Assembly (NCBI RefSeq): GCF_009735645.1 | Contig: NZ_CP032550.1 | Coordinates: forward strand, 2,232,001 to 2,296,000 | Direction of reading: 5' to 3' | Length of the DNA: 64,000 bases | DNA from: Microbacterium oryzae | Lineage (GTDB): Bacteria > Actinomycetota > Actinomycetes > Actinomycetales > Microbacteriaceae | The notes under the pieces: generated by a model | What the model saw: the letters and a program-made list of their open reading frames with translations, nothing else | What the model was told of the DNA's origin: nothing | Databases searched by the model: none | Shown here: in pieces, positions 53,444-62,755 of the stretch | How positions within the stretch are numbered: the first letter of the stretch is position 1 | Layout of the letters: every line of letters starts with the position of its first letter | Translations under genes and position numbers: made by a program

Positions 53444-55863
53444 CGCGCCTCGGGCGGGTCGAGCAGTCTCAGGACCGCCGCTCGCGCCAGAGCCTCGTCG
53501 CGCGTCGTCACACCCAGCTTCCGATAGAGCGAACGCAGCTGCGCCTTCACGGTGTTGACGGATACGAAGAGGCGCTCCGCGATCTCCGCGCGGCTCGCCG
53601 TCTCGGCGAGAGCCTGCAGCACGATCGCCTCGCGCGGGCTGAGCACGGGATGCGCGTGGTCCTCGGCGATCGGCTCGGGGCGCGCGTCGAAGGCGTCGAA
53701 GTCTCGGCGGAGCACCTCGGCGGTGCCGCGCTCATCCGCCGCGACGAGGAGCGCGAGGAGTCGCTCGCGATCGGGCGCCGTCATGAGCTGCAGAGGCCAC
53801 CGCAGCTCATGCTCCGCCACCGTGGCGGCGATGCGCGCGCCGGCCTCGTGCGCGGCGCGCGCCTCCCCGCTGCGGAGGGCGCGCCGCACGTCCGCAATGG
53901 CGGCGAGCATCTCCTCGATCGGATGGGCCCCCGCGGCCGGCAGCGGACCGTCCGCCGGGGTCTGCAGGGACAGCAGCGTGCGCAGGAGCGATGACGGTCT
54001 GCGGCTGCCGGCGCGCGGAGGTTCCGGTGCCGCCCCGGCGAGGAGGTCCAGGAGCACGCTCGTCACCGCGAGGCGCTCCCGCGCGGCGGGCAGCGTCGAG
54101 CGCCGCACGCGTGTGCTGCAGGTGCGCTGGAAGCGGTGGGCGGCCTCCTGACGACGTCGCAGCATCGTCTTCGCGATCACCCGCGGTGTGAGGATGAGGT
54201 CCCAGTGCTCGATGGTCTGCAGGTGCGGATCCAGGACGTCGAGTTCGGCGAGGGCTGCCGCCGGGTCGGCGTCGTCGATCATCGTCCACGCGCGAGCGAT
54301 GCGCGCAGGCGCGCCCATGTAGCCATCGCGCCAGGTCTCCGGCCAGTCGGCGTCGACGATCGCCGCAAGACTGCGCCGTGCCGCGTGAACTCGTCCCTCC
54401 AGCGTCTCCAGGAGCGCGAGGCCCGCCAGCGCCGCGTTCCGACGATGCCGGAAGTCGTGCCGTTCTGAGAACTCCACAAGCAGGGCGAACGCTCGGCGGG
54501 CGGTCGGATGGTCGCGCGCGTAGAGCGCGCTGATCGCGCTCTGGCACAGGACCGTGCCCACGATCTCGGCCAGTCGGGGATCGGACGGGAGGCCGTCCAG
54601 CAGATCGACGCAGCGTCTCGCGGCCTCGGCCATCCGCCGTTCCTGTCCGAGCATCCGCCAGACCAGGCTCTCCAGCCCGCGGTGCACGGCGGTCTCGAGG
54701 GGGCCGAGGCTGCGAGCCTGCACGCGCGACATCACGGCCGCCGATGCGAAGAACTCGGGAGCGCGTCGCTGTGTCGCGGGTTCGGCGTTGAGCACGAGCC
54801 CGTACCAGAGGGCGAGCAGCGGATGGCGGTGGATCTGCACCGCGGGGATGCGTCGGAGGAGCGCCACGACCCGTGAGCCCTCCTCCCGCCGAAAGGGGAA
54901 GGCGCGCAGCGCGACGTGGGCGGCGAACTCCAGGTCGCGCGCCTCGAGCGCGTACTCCAGCGCGGAGAGGTCGTCCTTCAGCTCGTCGAAGAGCCAGCGG
55001 GCGATCAGGCGCCGCAGCTCGGCGAGGCGGCGCGGGTCCTGCGCGCTGAGGTCGGCAAGCGCCTGCTCGCGCACTGCGGTGCGGAAGCGGAAGAGCTGCG
55101 TCCCGTCACCCGCCTCGCCTCGATGACCCGCGCCGGCCTGCTCGAGACGGCGGAGGAGAGCTTCCGCATCGCCTCGCCCCGTCACCTCGGCGATGAGCGC
55201 GGCGCTGACGGCGGGGGCGAGAGCAAGCTCCGCGACCAGGCGGCGCAGGCCCGGTTCCCCCATCCGCTCCGCGACCTCGAGTGGAGTGGTCGCGAGGGCG
55301 GACGCGGTCGACGCGAAGTCCTGCTGCGCGATGACCCGGCGGGAGACCGCAGTGTTCGGCGTCTCGAACGCGGTGGCGGAGCGCGTCGCAACCACGCAGC
55401 GCATCGTGGCGAGCTCTCCCAGCACCTCGAGCAGGTCGGCGGCGATCCGGTCCGACACGGTCGTGTCGCGCGGGAAGCCGTTCACGACCAGCGTCACGGG
55501 CGGGTCGGCTTCGCGGAGCGCGCGAATGAGGGCGGCGACCGCCATCTCGGGGGCCTCGGAGAGCGCGGTGATCTCGCGGTAGAGCACGGCGTCGGGGAGG
55601 AGCCCGCGGGCGTGCGCCTGCGTGAGGGCGCGCAGCCAGAACGCCGCCGCCGTCGGGGCGGCAGACTCGCCGTCGATCCACACGATCGCCGTGCCCGCGT
55701 GGTCTGCTCGCGCCACCCAATGTGCGAGGACGCTGCCAGGATCGTGGAGGTCGCGCAGGACGCACAGCCGCTCCGGGCCGCCGAGCGCCGCGACGAGATC
55801 GTCGGCGACCGCGGCCTCCGCCGAGGGGAGGAGCAGCGCCGGGAACGACGCGCGCGAGGTCAT
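53440..55863 (-). CDS. large LuxR-family (MalT/LAL-like) regulator with eroded P-loop
   Basis: 807 residues. An N-terminal NTPase-like region, a long helical TPR-like middle (RRIPAVQIHRHPLLALWYG..., many Ala/Arg/Leu helices), and a C-terminal LuxR helix-turn-helix LSPREAIVLQALAETASRAE near residue 742, then FVSVNTVKAQLRSLYRKLGV. In MalT-type proteins the N-terminus has a GxxGxGKT loop; here the equivalent reads LRDLHDPGSVLAHW and lacks the Lys, so ATP control is probably lost. Coupled to the MFS gene. Confidence 0.85.
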   Translation of the reverse strand: MTSRASFPALLLPSAEAAVADDLVAALGGPERLCVLRDLHDPGSVLAHWVARADHAGTAIVWIDGESAAPTAAAFWLRALTQAHARGLLPDAVLYREITALSEAPEMAVAALIRALREADPPVTLVVNGFPRDTTVSDRIAADLLEVLGELATMRCVVATRSATAFETPNTAVSRRVIAQQDFASTASALATTPLEVAERMGEPGLRRLVAELALAPAVSAALIAEVTGRGDAEALLRRLEQAGAGHRGEAGDGTQLFRFRTAVREQALADLSAQDPRRLAELRRLIARWLFDELKDDLSALEYALEARDLEFAAHVALRAFPFRREEGSRVVALLRRIPAVQIHRHPLLALWYGLVLNAEPATQRRAPEFFASAAVMSRVQARSLGPLETAVHRGLESLVWRMLGQERRMAEAARRCVDLLDGLPSDPRLAEIVGTVLCQSAISALYARDHPTARRAFALLVEFSERHDFRHRRNAALAGLALLETLEGRVHAARRSLAAIVDADWPETWRDGYMGAPARIARAWTMIDDADPAAALAELDVLDPHLQTIEHWDLILTPRVIAKTMLRRRQEAAHRFQRTCSTRVRRSTLPAARERLAVTSVLLDLLAGAAPEPPRAGSRRPSSLLRTLLSLQTPADGPLPAAGAHPIEEMLAAIADVRRALRSGEARAAHEAGARIAATVAEHELRWPLQLMTAPDRERLLALLVAADERGTAEVLRRDFDAFDARPEPIAEDHAHPVLSPREAIVLQALAETASRAEIAERLFVSVNTVKAQLRSLYRKLGVTTRDEALARAAVLRLLDPPEAR

Positions 55864-55913
55864 CGAACAGGAAAGGTCGGGCCCGCCTCAGGCGAGCGCG
55901 CGGTGCGGCGCCG

Positions 55914-56150
55914 TCACCGCCACTGCGTCGTCATGAGGAAGCCGACGAAGGCGATCCCGAAGCCGATGACGAGGTTCCATGCGCCGATGTCGGGGATCGG
56001 GAAGGCCATCCCCGAGAGGTAGAAGACGAGGATCCACACCAGCCCGATGAGCATGAAGGCCACCATGACGGGCTTGAACCAGACGGGGTTCGGGCCCTTG
56101 CCGGTCTCGGGCTGCTCGAGGGGTTCGTCGCCCTGGGATGCTCGTGCCAT
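55914..56150 (-). CDS. crgA: cell division protein CrgA
   Basis: 78 residues from the ATG at 56150 (MARASQGDEPLEQPE). A short polar N-terminus and two membrane helices (WFKPVMVAFMLIGLVWILVF and AWNLVIGFGIAFVGFLMTTQ), the family layout. CrgA binds FtsZ and penicillin-binding proteins and coordinates septum formation in actinobacteria. A longer frame adds 66 Arg-rich residues overlapping pknB and is rejected. Confidence 0.93.
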   Translation of the reverse strand: MARASQGDEPLEQPETGKGPNPVWFKPVMVAFMLIGLVWILVFYLSGMAFPIPDIGAWNLVIGFGIAFVGFLMTTQWR

Positions 56151-56188
56151 GGGCAGGAGTCTACTAGGACGCCCGAGCGGTTCCGCCG

Positions 56189-57955
56189 CTAGCGGCGCGC
56201 GGCGTCGGCGGTGGGCTTGGGAGGAGTGGGCGTCGGCGAGGGGGTGGCTTCCTCGCCCGTGCACACGCCGAGGCGGATGGTCGACTTGATCGGGACGGAG
56301 CCGATGGCCGACTGCGAGACGACGCCCGGCTGCGACGACGGCTCGCACGTGTCGTCCTCGACGACCTCGGGGGTGAGCCCGAGCTGGGTCAGCGCGCTCT
56401 CCGCGGCCTTCAGCGAGAAGCCGCGGAGGTCGTTCACCTGGACCCGCCCGGTCGCGACCTCGAGGTCCACGGTGGCGCCGGCGGGCAGCTCGTCGCCCTC
56501 GGCGACCGTGTCGCCGTCGGAGTGCACGCTGAGGACGGTCGACTCCGCGTGCTCGGCGTCGTCCACGGGGAGGATCGCGCCGAGGGAGAGACCCGCCGCG
56601 GCGATGGCGTCGCGCGCCTGCTTCTCGGTCATGCCGACGAGCGCGGGCAGCGCGGCGACCTCCGGTCCGTCGGAGACGTGCACCTCCACCTGCTGCCCCG
56701 GGCTCATCGAGAAGCCCTCATCGGGCTGGGTCTCGATGACGATGCCCTCCTCGACGGTGTCGCTCGCCTCGTCGCGGCGGACCGGCGCGAGATCCGCCGC
56801 CTCGAGCTCCTCGACCGCGCGCTCGTAGGTCATCCCCGCCACGTCGGGCACGATGCGCGCACTCGCCGGCGTGCCGTCCCAGGGGCGGATGGTCGCGAGC
56901 CAGAACACGAGGGCGACGATGAGCACCGCGATGAGCGTGACCGCGGACCAGATCCAGGCGACCGGCGGGCCGGACTGCGTGCGCGGCATGGTGGTGTCGC
57001 TGGAGAGCTGCCGCAGCGTCTGCGCGGTCTCCTGCGCCTGCCGCGGGCTCGGCCCGTAGAGCTCGCTGGTGAGCGTGTCGAGCTCGCGCTGCGTCGGCGC
57101 GCGGCCATCCAGGGCGGCGTCCAGCGCCTCGCGGAAGCGGGCGGCGTCCTGATAGCGCTGGAACGGGTCCTTCGCGAGCGCGCGCAGCACCACGGCGTCG
57201 AGAGCGCGGGGCAGCTCGGGGTTGAGCGCGGAGGGCGTCACCGGAGTCTCGCTGACGTGCTGGTACGCGACCGCGACGGGGGAGTCGCCTCGGAACGGCG
57301 GACGACCGGTCAGCAGCTCGTAGAGCACCACCCCCGCCGAGTAGAGGTCCGCGCGTGCGTCGACGGCCTCGCCCTTCGCCTGCTCGGGAGAGAAATACGA
57401 CGCAGTGCCGAGGATGGCGGTGGTCTCGGCGACCGTGGACGACGAGTCGGACACGGCGCGCGCGATGCCGAAGTCCATGACCTTCACCTGGCCGGACTCC
57501 GTGATCATGACGTTGCCGGGCTTGATGTCACGGTGCACGACGCCTGCGCGGTGGGAGTACTCGAGCGCCTCGAGGATCCCGTCGACGTACCGGATGGCGA
57601 CCGTCGGCGCGACCGGGCCGCGCGCGACGATGTCCTTGAGGAGCGTTCCGCTGACGAGCTCCATGACGATGAACGGCACGGGGCGCAGCGTGCCGGTCGC
57701 ATCGGTCTCGCTGTCCTCGCCGGCGTCGAACACGCGCACGATCGACGCATGCGCCATCCGGGAGGCTGCTTGCGCCTCGAGCCGGAACCGGGTGCGGAAC
57801 GTGCTGTCGCTCGCAAGATCGCGTTCGAGGATCTTGATCGCGACCGTGCGGCCGAGCTTCTCGTCGTAGCCGCGGAAGACGCTGGCCATGCCGCCTCGGC
57901 CGATCAGCTCGTCGACCCGGTATCGGTCGTTGAGCACGCGTGTCTCGGCCTTCAC
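56189..57955 (-). CDS. pknB: Ser/Thr protein kinase PknB with PASTA domains
   Basis: 588 residues. The kinase domain has glycine loop GRGGMASVFRGYD near 20, Lys in VAIKIL, catalytic HRDIKPGN near 140, DFG in VMDFGIARA, and activation loop TAILGTASYFSPEQAKG. A membrane helix near residue 335 (WIWSAVTLIAVLIVALVFWL) is followed by three extracellular PASTA repeats that bind muropeptides or lipid II in the family. The third carries a Cys pair (DDTCEPSS / LGVCTGE) likely to form a disulfide. Regulates wall synthesis and division with PstP. Confidence 0.95.
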   Translation of the reverse strand: MKAETRVLNDRYRVDELIGRGGMASVFRGYDEKLGRTVAIKILERDLASDSTFRTRFRLEAQAASRMAHASIVRVFDAGEDSETDATGTLRPVPFIVMELVSGTLLKDIVARGPVAPTVAIRYVDGILEALEYSHRAGVVHRDIKPGNVMITESGQVKVMDFGIARAVSDSSSTVAETTAILGTASYFSPEQAKGEAVDARADLYSAGVVLYELLTGRPPFRGDSPVAVAYQHVSETPVTPSALNPELPRALDAVVLRALAKDPFQRYQDAARFREALDAALDGRAPTQRELDTLTSELYGPSPRQAQETAQTLRQLSSDTTMPRTQSGPPVAWIWSAVTLIAVLIVALVFWLATIRPWDGTPASARIVPDVAGMTYERAVEELEAADLAPVRRDEASDTVEEGIVIETQPDEGFSMSPGQQVEVHVSDGPEVAALPALVGMTEKQARDAIAAAGLSLGAILPVDDAEHAESTVLSVHSDGDTVAEGDELPAGATVDLEVATGRVQVNDLRGFSLKAAESALTQLGLTPEVVEDDTCEPSSQPGVVSQSAIGSVPIKSTIRLGVCTGEEATPSPTPTPPKPTADAARR

Positions 57956-58032
57956 GGATGGACCCCCCTGGAGAAGCAGGCGGGGTCAGCTTAGCCTCAC
58001 CCGCTGAACGTCGGCCCGGCAGGCCCCCGCCG

Positions 58033-59925
58033 TCAGCCGGCGGTGTTGCCGGAGCCGTTCGCGCCGGTCTGCGTGCCGTCTCCGGTCTGCCCGCCGCCGT
58101 TGCCCGCACCCGCGCCGCCGTTGCCGCCGGCGTTGCCCGTGCCGTTCGCGCCGTTCTGCGTGGCGGGCGTCTCGGTGGGCGTCGGCTCGGGCTCCTCCGT
58201 CGGCTCCGCCTCGATCGTGACGGTGGGGCTCGACGCGGACACCGTGCTGTCGGGCATGCCGCTGCACGAGATGGTGGAGGTCGCGCTCACGCTCTCGCCG
58301 GGGCCCGCGGTCGCGACGATCACCGCGCTCGTCTCGTCGACGAGGAAGGGGTCGCGGGTCGGCGCACCGGAGTCCTGGAAGTTCGCGCCGGACAGCTGCA
58401 CCGTGTAGGTCGCGTCGCCGAAGCCCTCCGGGCAGGAGTAGCGGTCCCAGCGGACGACGAACGAGCTGCCCGCGGGCACGCTGCTCGGGGCGGTGCCGTT
58501 GTACTCGAACGCGAGCGGTCCGGCCTCGGGCATGCTCGGGGCGGTGTAGACGGTCAGCGTGATCGTCGACCCCTCCGCGATGTTGCCGCGCGGCGAGACC
58601 TCGGCGACGGTGTTCACCTGCTCCGCGCTCGTCGCCTGCGAGCCGTCCTGGCGGGCGGCGGCGAGGCCGGCGGCGCTGAGGGCGTTCACGGCGTCGTCGT
58701 ACGTCATGCCGACGAGATTCAGCCCGTCCACGTTCACGAGGGCGGGGCCGGTCTCCACGGGCGTCGGCGTCGTCGACGGCTGGCTGGGCGCGCTCGCCGA
58801 CGGCGTCGGGCTCTCCGCCGTGCTCGGGTCGTCGTCCTGGTTGAGGAAGAACGCGGCGACCGTGCCGCCGAGCACGAGCACGAGCAGCGTGATCAGCGCG
58901 ATGAGCGGCCACGTCCACGGGCTGCGCTTCTTCTTCCGCGGCTCCTCGGCGACGGCCGCGGGCGGCGCGTCGAAGGGGATGGGCCGGGTCGAGTTCATGA
59001 GGCGCGTGGTGGCGTCGTCGCCGACGCCCAGCAGCTGCGTCAGATCGTCGTCGGCCGCGGCGGACCCGGCGGCGATCGCGGGCACCGCGGCGGCGGCCGA
59101 GGCGATGTCGCCGCGGCGCAGCGCATTCGCCGCGCGGGCGACGGCGGCCGACGACGCCGGGCGCTCCTCGGGCTTCTTGGCGATCATCGCCATGACGAGG
59201 TTCTGAACCGGCTGGGGCACGTCGGAGGGGAGCGGCGGGGGCTGCTCGTTGATCTGCGCCATGGCGATCGCGACCTGCGATTCGCCCGTGAAGGGGCGCT
59301 TGCCCGCGAGGCACTCGTACGCGACGATGCCGAGCGAGTACGTGTCGGTCGCGGGGCTCGCCGGATGGCCGGATGCCTGCTCGGGGGACAGGTACTGGAC
59401 CGTGCCCATCACCTGGCCGGTCGCCGTCAGCGGCACCTGGTCGGCGATGCGCGCGATGCCGAAGTCGGTGATCTTCACGCGCCCGTCGGGCGTGATGAGG
59501 AGGTTCCCCGGCTTGATGTCGCGGTGCACGAGACCGGCCGCGTGCGCGGCCTGGAGGGCCGCCGCGGTCTGCGCGGTGATGTCGAGCGTGCGCTCGGGCG
59601 GCAGCGCGCCCTCGCGCTCGAGGATGGTCGACAGCGCCTCGCCGGGCACGAGCTCCATCACGAGGAAGGCGGAGCCGTTCTCCTCGCCGTAGTCGAACAC
59701 GCTCGCGATGCCCTCGTGGTTGACGAGCGCGGCGTGCCGAGCCTCGGCGCGGAAGCGCTCGAGGAACCCGGGGTCGCCCATGTACTCGTCTTTGAGGATC
59801 TTGATCGCGACCGATCGTCCGATGACGTGGTCGGTCGCCTCCCAGACCTCGCCCATTCCGCCGATGGCGATGCGCGAGTTGAGCTCATAGCGGCCGCCGA
59901 AAGAAACACCTCGTGTAGGCCTCAT
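58033..59925 (-). CDS. pknA: Ser/Thr protein kinase PknA-like, with PASTA and extra C-terminal domain
   Basis: 630 residues. Kinase domain complete (GGMGEVWEATD, VAIKIL, HRDIKPGNLL, ITDFGIARI, TGTVQYLSPEQASG-type loop). Helix SPWTWPLIALITLLVLVLGG near residue 325. Outside are one PASTA-like repeat, then an Ig-like beta region with two Cys (RYSCPEGFGDATYTV ... STISCSG), and a Gly/Asn/Thr low-complexity tail. Classical PknA lacks PASTA, so this is an elaborated form assigned by operon position. Overlaps pbpA as ATGA. Confidence 0.9.
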   Translation of the reverse strand: MRPTRGVSFGGRYELNSRIAIGGMGEVWEATDHVIGRSVAIKILKDEYMGDPGFLERFRAEARHAALVNHEGIASVFDYGEENGSAFLVMELVPGEALSTILEREGALPPERTLDITAQTAAALQAAHAAGLVHRDIKPGNLLITPDGRVKITDFGIARIADQVPLTATGQVMGTVQYLSPEQASGHPASPATDTYSLGIVAYECLAGKRPFTGESQVAIAMAQINEQPPPLPSDVPQPVQNLVMAMIAKKPEERPASSAAVARAANALRRGDIASAAAAVPAIAAGSAAADDDLTQLLGVGDDATTRLMNSTRPIPFDAPPAAVAEEPRKKKRSPWTWPLIALITLLVLVLGGTVAAFFLNQDDDPSTAESPTPSASAPSQPSTTPTPVETGPALVNVDGLNLVGMTYDDAVNALSAAGLAAARQDGSQATSAEQVNTVAEVSPRGNIAEGSTITLTVYTAPSMPEAGPLAFEYNGTAPSSVPAGSSFVVRWDRYSCPEGFGDATYTVQLSGANFQDSGAPTRDPFLVDETSAVIVATAGPGESVSATSTISCSGMPDSTVSASSPTVTIEAEPTEEPEPTPTETPATQNGANGTGNAGGNGGAGAGNGGGQTGDGTQTGANGSGNTAG

Positions 59926-61385
59926 CGTCCCAGCACCGCCTCCATGACTTCCTTCGCGACGGGAGCCGCGATCGTGTTCCCGCTCCCAGACTGGCCCTGG
60001 CCACCGCCATCCTCGACCACGACGGCGACCGCGACCTGCGGGTCGTCCGCCGGAGCGAATCCCGTGAACCAGAGGTCGTACGGGCCGTCGTTCGGGGTCT
60101 CGGCCGTGCCGGTCTTGCCGGCCACGTCGACCCCGTCAATTCTTGCATTGGTCGCGGCGCCATCCTGGACGCTCGCCTCCATCGCCTCGGTCAGCGCGTC
60201 GGCGAGATCCGCATCGAGCGCGCGCCCGAACTGCGTCGGCTCGAACGTGTCCTGCACGGACAGGTCGCTGCCGATGACGTCGTCGACCATCCAGGGGTTC
60301 ATGACGACGCCGTCGTTGGCGATCCCGGCCGAGACCATCGCGATCTGCAGCGGCGTCGCCTGCACCTGACCCTGCCCGAAGCCGGTCAGCGCGGTCTGCG
60401 CCTTGTCGTCGAGGTCGGGGTAGGAGGAGGGCGTCGACACGAGCGGCGTCTCGAAGCTCTCGTTGAACCCGTACGCCTCGGCCGCCTTCCGGATGGCGTC
60501 GTCGCCGAGCTTCACGGCGAGCTCCGCCATCGGGACGTTGCACGAGAGGCGGATGGCCGTGCGCAGCGTGACCTCGTCGCCGCCACCGCAGGTGCCGCCG
60601 GTCGAGTTGCGCACCACGCTCGAGGAGTTGGGGAGCGTGTAGGACGCCGGGTTCGGCATCGTGGAGTCCATCGTGTAGTCGCCCGACGCGATCGCGGCGG
60701 ACACCGTCACGAGCTTGAACGTCGACCCCGGGGGGTAGAGATCGCCGGCGATCGCGCGGTTCTGCAACGGCTGGGCGGGATCGGCCTGCAGCTGGTCGTA
60801 TGCCGCGTTCGCCGCCTCGGCGTCGTGCGCCGCGAGCTGGTTCGTGTCGTAGCCGGGCGTGGACACCATCGCGAGGATGCGGCCGGTGTCGGGCTCGATG
60901 GCCACGACGGCTCCCGTGAAGCCGCGGTTCGTCAGGGCGTCGTAGGCCGTGCGCTGGACAGCGGGGTCGATGCTCAGCTCGATGCTCGAGCCGCGCGGGT
61001 CCTGACCGGAGATGACCTGGTCGAGGCGCTGGAAGAACGCCGACGCCGCCTGCCCCGACAGCTCCTGGTTCATCTCGCGCTCGAGCTGCGTGACGGACTG
61101 CAGCGCCGGGTTCATCCAGCCGGTCACGGCCGACCACAGCTGCGCGTCGGCGTACTGCCGCTGCCACGCGTAGACGTCGTCGGACGCGCTCGACGTCGCG
61201 ATCTCCTGGCCGCCGGCGATGATCGAGCCGCGCTGCACCTCGAAGCTGTCGTAGAGGGTGCGGCGGTTGTCGGGGTGCGCGTTGAGCGAGGGCGCCGAGA
61301 CGACCTGTATCCAGCTCGTCGCGACGAACAGCGAGAGGAACATGAACAGCACGATGATGCTGAGCCTGCGGAGCTCCTTGGTCAT
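59922..61385 (-). CDS. pbpA: penicillin-binding protein 2 / PbpA transpeptidase
   Basis: 487 residues from the ATG at 61385. N-terminal membrane anchor (LSIIVLFMFLSLFVATSWIQ), non-catalytic domain, and transpeptidase domain with active-site Ser in PPGSTFKLVT near residue 222, SCN near 278, and KTG in DVAGKTGTAETP near 420. Cross-links peptidoglycan. Coupled by 4-bp overlaps to rodA upstream and pknA downstream, the partners it works with. Confidence 0.96.
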   Translation of the reverse strand: MTKELRRLSIIVLFMFLSLFVATSWIQVVSAPSLNAHPDNRRTLYDSFEVQRGSIIAGGQEIATSSASDDVYAWQRQYADAQLWSAVTGWMNPALQSVTQLEREMNQELSGQAASAFFQRLDQVISGQDPRGSSIELSIDPAVQRTAYDALTNRGFTGAVVAIEPDTGRILAMVSTPGYDTNQLAAHDAEAANAAYDQLQADPAQPLQNRAIAGDLYPPGSTFKLVTVSAAIASGDYTMDSTMPNPASYTLPNSSSVVRNSTGGTCGGGDEVTLRTAIRLSCNVPMAELAVKLGDDAIRKAAEAYGFNESFETPLVSTPSSYPDLDDKAQTALTGFGQGQVQATPLQIAMVSAGIANDGVVMNPWMVDDVIGSDLSVQDTFEPTQFGRALDADLADALTEAMEASVQDGAATNARIDGVDVAGKTGTAETPNDGPYDLWFTGFAPADDPQVAVAVVVEDGGGQGQSGSGNTIAAPVAKEVMEAVLGR

Positions 61386-62755
61386 CCGATCACCGCCCTG
61401 GGCTGCTGGCGCACCGCATCGCTGATGCGCAGGATGAGCGCCACGATGAGCCAGTTCGCCAGCAGCGACGAGCCTCCCGAGGCGAGGAACGGCGTCGTGA
61501 GACCCGTGAGGGGGATCACCCGGGTCACACCGCCGACCATGATGAACACCTGCAGCGCGAGCGTGAACGACAGCGCGGTCGCGAGCAGCTTGCCGAAGTC
61601 GTCCTGGCCGAGCACGCCGATCCGCAGGCCGCGCGCGGTGAAGACCAGGTACAGGCAGAGCACGGCGAACAGGCCCACGAGCCCGATCTCCTCGCCGAGG
61701 CTGGGGAAGATGTAGTCGCTCTGCGAGACCGGCGTGAGGTACGGCCGGCCCTGGCCGAGTCCGGTGCCGAAGAGGCCGCCGTGCGCGAGGCCGAAGATGC
61801 CGTTGACGAGCTGGAAGCTGCCGCCGTCGGCCTGGATGACGCTCTGGTCGAAGGCGTGGAGCCAGTTCTCGAAGCGCCCGCGCACGTACGACAGGACGAA
61901 GGAGGCGCCGATCGCGCCGCCGACGGCGAGGATCACGCCGATGAGCATCCACCCCGTCTTGCCGGTGGCGACGTACAGCGTGGCCACGAACATCCCGAAG
62001 ATGAGCAGGCCGGTGCCGAGGTCGCGCTGGAAGACGATGATGGCCATCGAGATGAGCCATACGACGATGAGAGGGCCGAACTCGCGGGCACGGGGGAAGC
62101 TGAACCCGAGGATCTTCCGGCCCGTCGATGCGAGGCTCTCGCGGGTGCGGACGAGGTAGCCGGCGAAGAAGATCGCCAGGCAGATCTTCGCGAGCTCGCC
62201 GGGCTGGAAGTTGAAGCCGAAGATGTTGATCCAGACGTCGGCGTTGCCGCCGCCGTGCAGGAACGGCACGAACGGCAGCATCAGCAGGACGATGCCGGTG
62301 AGGCCGAAGATGTACGTGTACCGGAACAGCACGCGGTAGTTGCCGAGCAGCCACACCAGCAGGATCGCGAGCACGATCGACACGGCCGCGTACGCGATCT
62401 GGTTCTGATAGGCCGTCGCATAGAGGCCATCCGAGTCGTTCTGGATGTCGATGCGGTAGATCATCGCGATGCCCAGCCCCGTCAGCAGGGTCGCGATGGG
62501 CAGGAGGAACGGATCGGCCTGGGATGCCTGGATGCGCATCACGATGTGCAGCACGAGGGTCAGCGCGCCGACCACGCCCAAGCCGATGAGGACTCCGGGG
62601 CGGAGCTCCCCGATGGCGCCGAACTGCACGAGCACGACGGCCCCTGCCGACACGGCGAGGGCGAACAGCAGCAGGAGCAGCTCGCGGTTGCGCAGCGGCT
62701 GCGGTCTCCGCACACGGCGCAGGGCCTTGTGGATCTGGGTGTCGGCGGCGGTCAT
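61382..62755 (-). CDS. rodA: SEDS-family peptidoglycan glycosyltransferase RodA/FtsW
   Basis: 457 residues, about 10-12 membrane helices. SEDS features: FQPGELAKICLAIFFAGYLV near 190, FQRDLGTGLLIFGMFVA near 245, and FLASGGSSLLANWL near the C-terminus. Polymerises lipid II and pairs with PbpA. Overlaps pstP by 4 bp. Confidence 0.96.
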   Translation of the reverse strand: MTAADTQIHKALRRVRRPQPLRNRELLLLLFALAVSAGAVVLVQFGAIGELRPGVLIGLGVVGALTLVLHIVMRIQASQADPFLLPIATLLTGLGIAMIYRIDIQNDSDGLYATAYQNQIAYAAVSIVLAILLVWLLGNYRVLFRYTYIFGLTGIVLLMLPFVPFLHGGGNADVWINIFGFNFQPGELAKICLAIFFAGYLVRTRESLASTGRKILGFSFPRAREFGPLIVVWLISMAIIVFQRDLGTGLLIFGMFVATLYVATGKTGWMLIGVILAVGGAIGASFVLSYVRGRFENWLHAFDQSVIQADGGSFQLVNGIFGLAHGGLFGTGLGQGRPYLTPVSQSDYIFPSLGEEIGLVGLFAVLCLYLVFTARGLRIGVLGQDDFGKLLATALSFTLALQVFIMVGGVTRVIPLTGLTTPFLASGGSSLLANWLIVALILRISDAVRQQPRAVIG

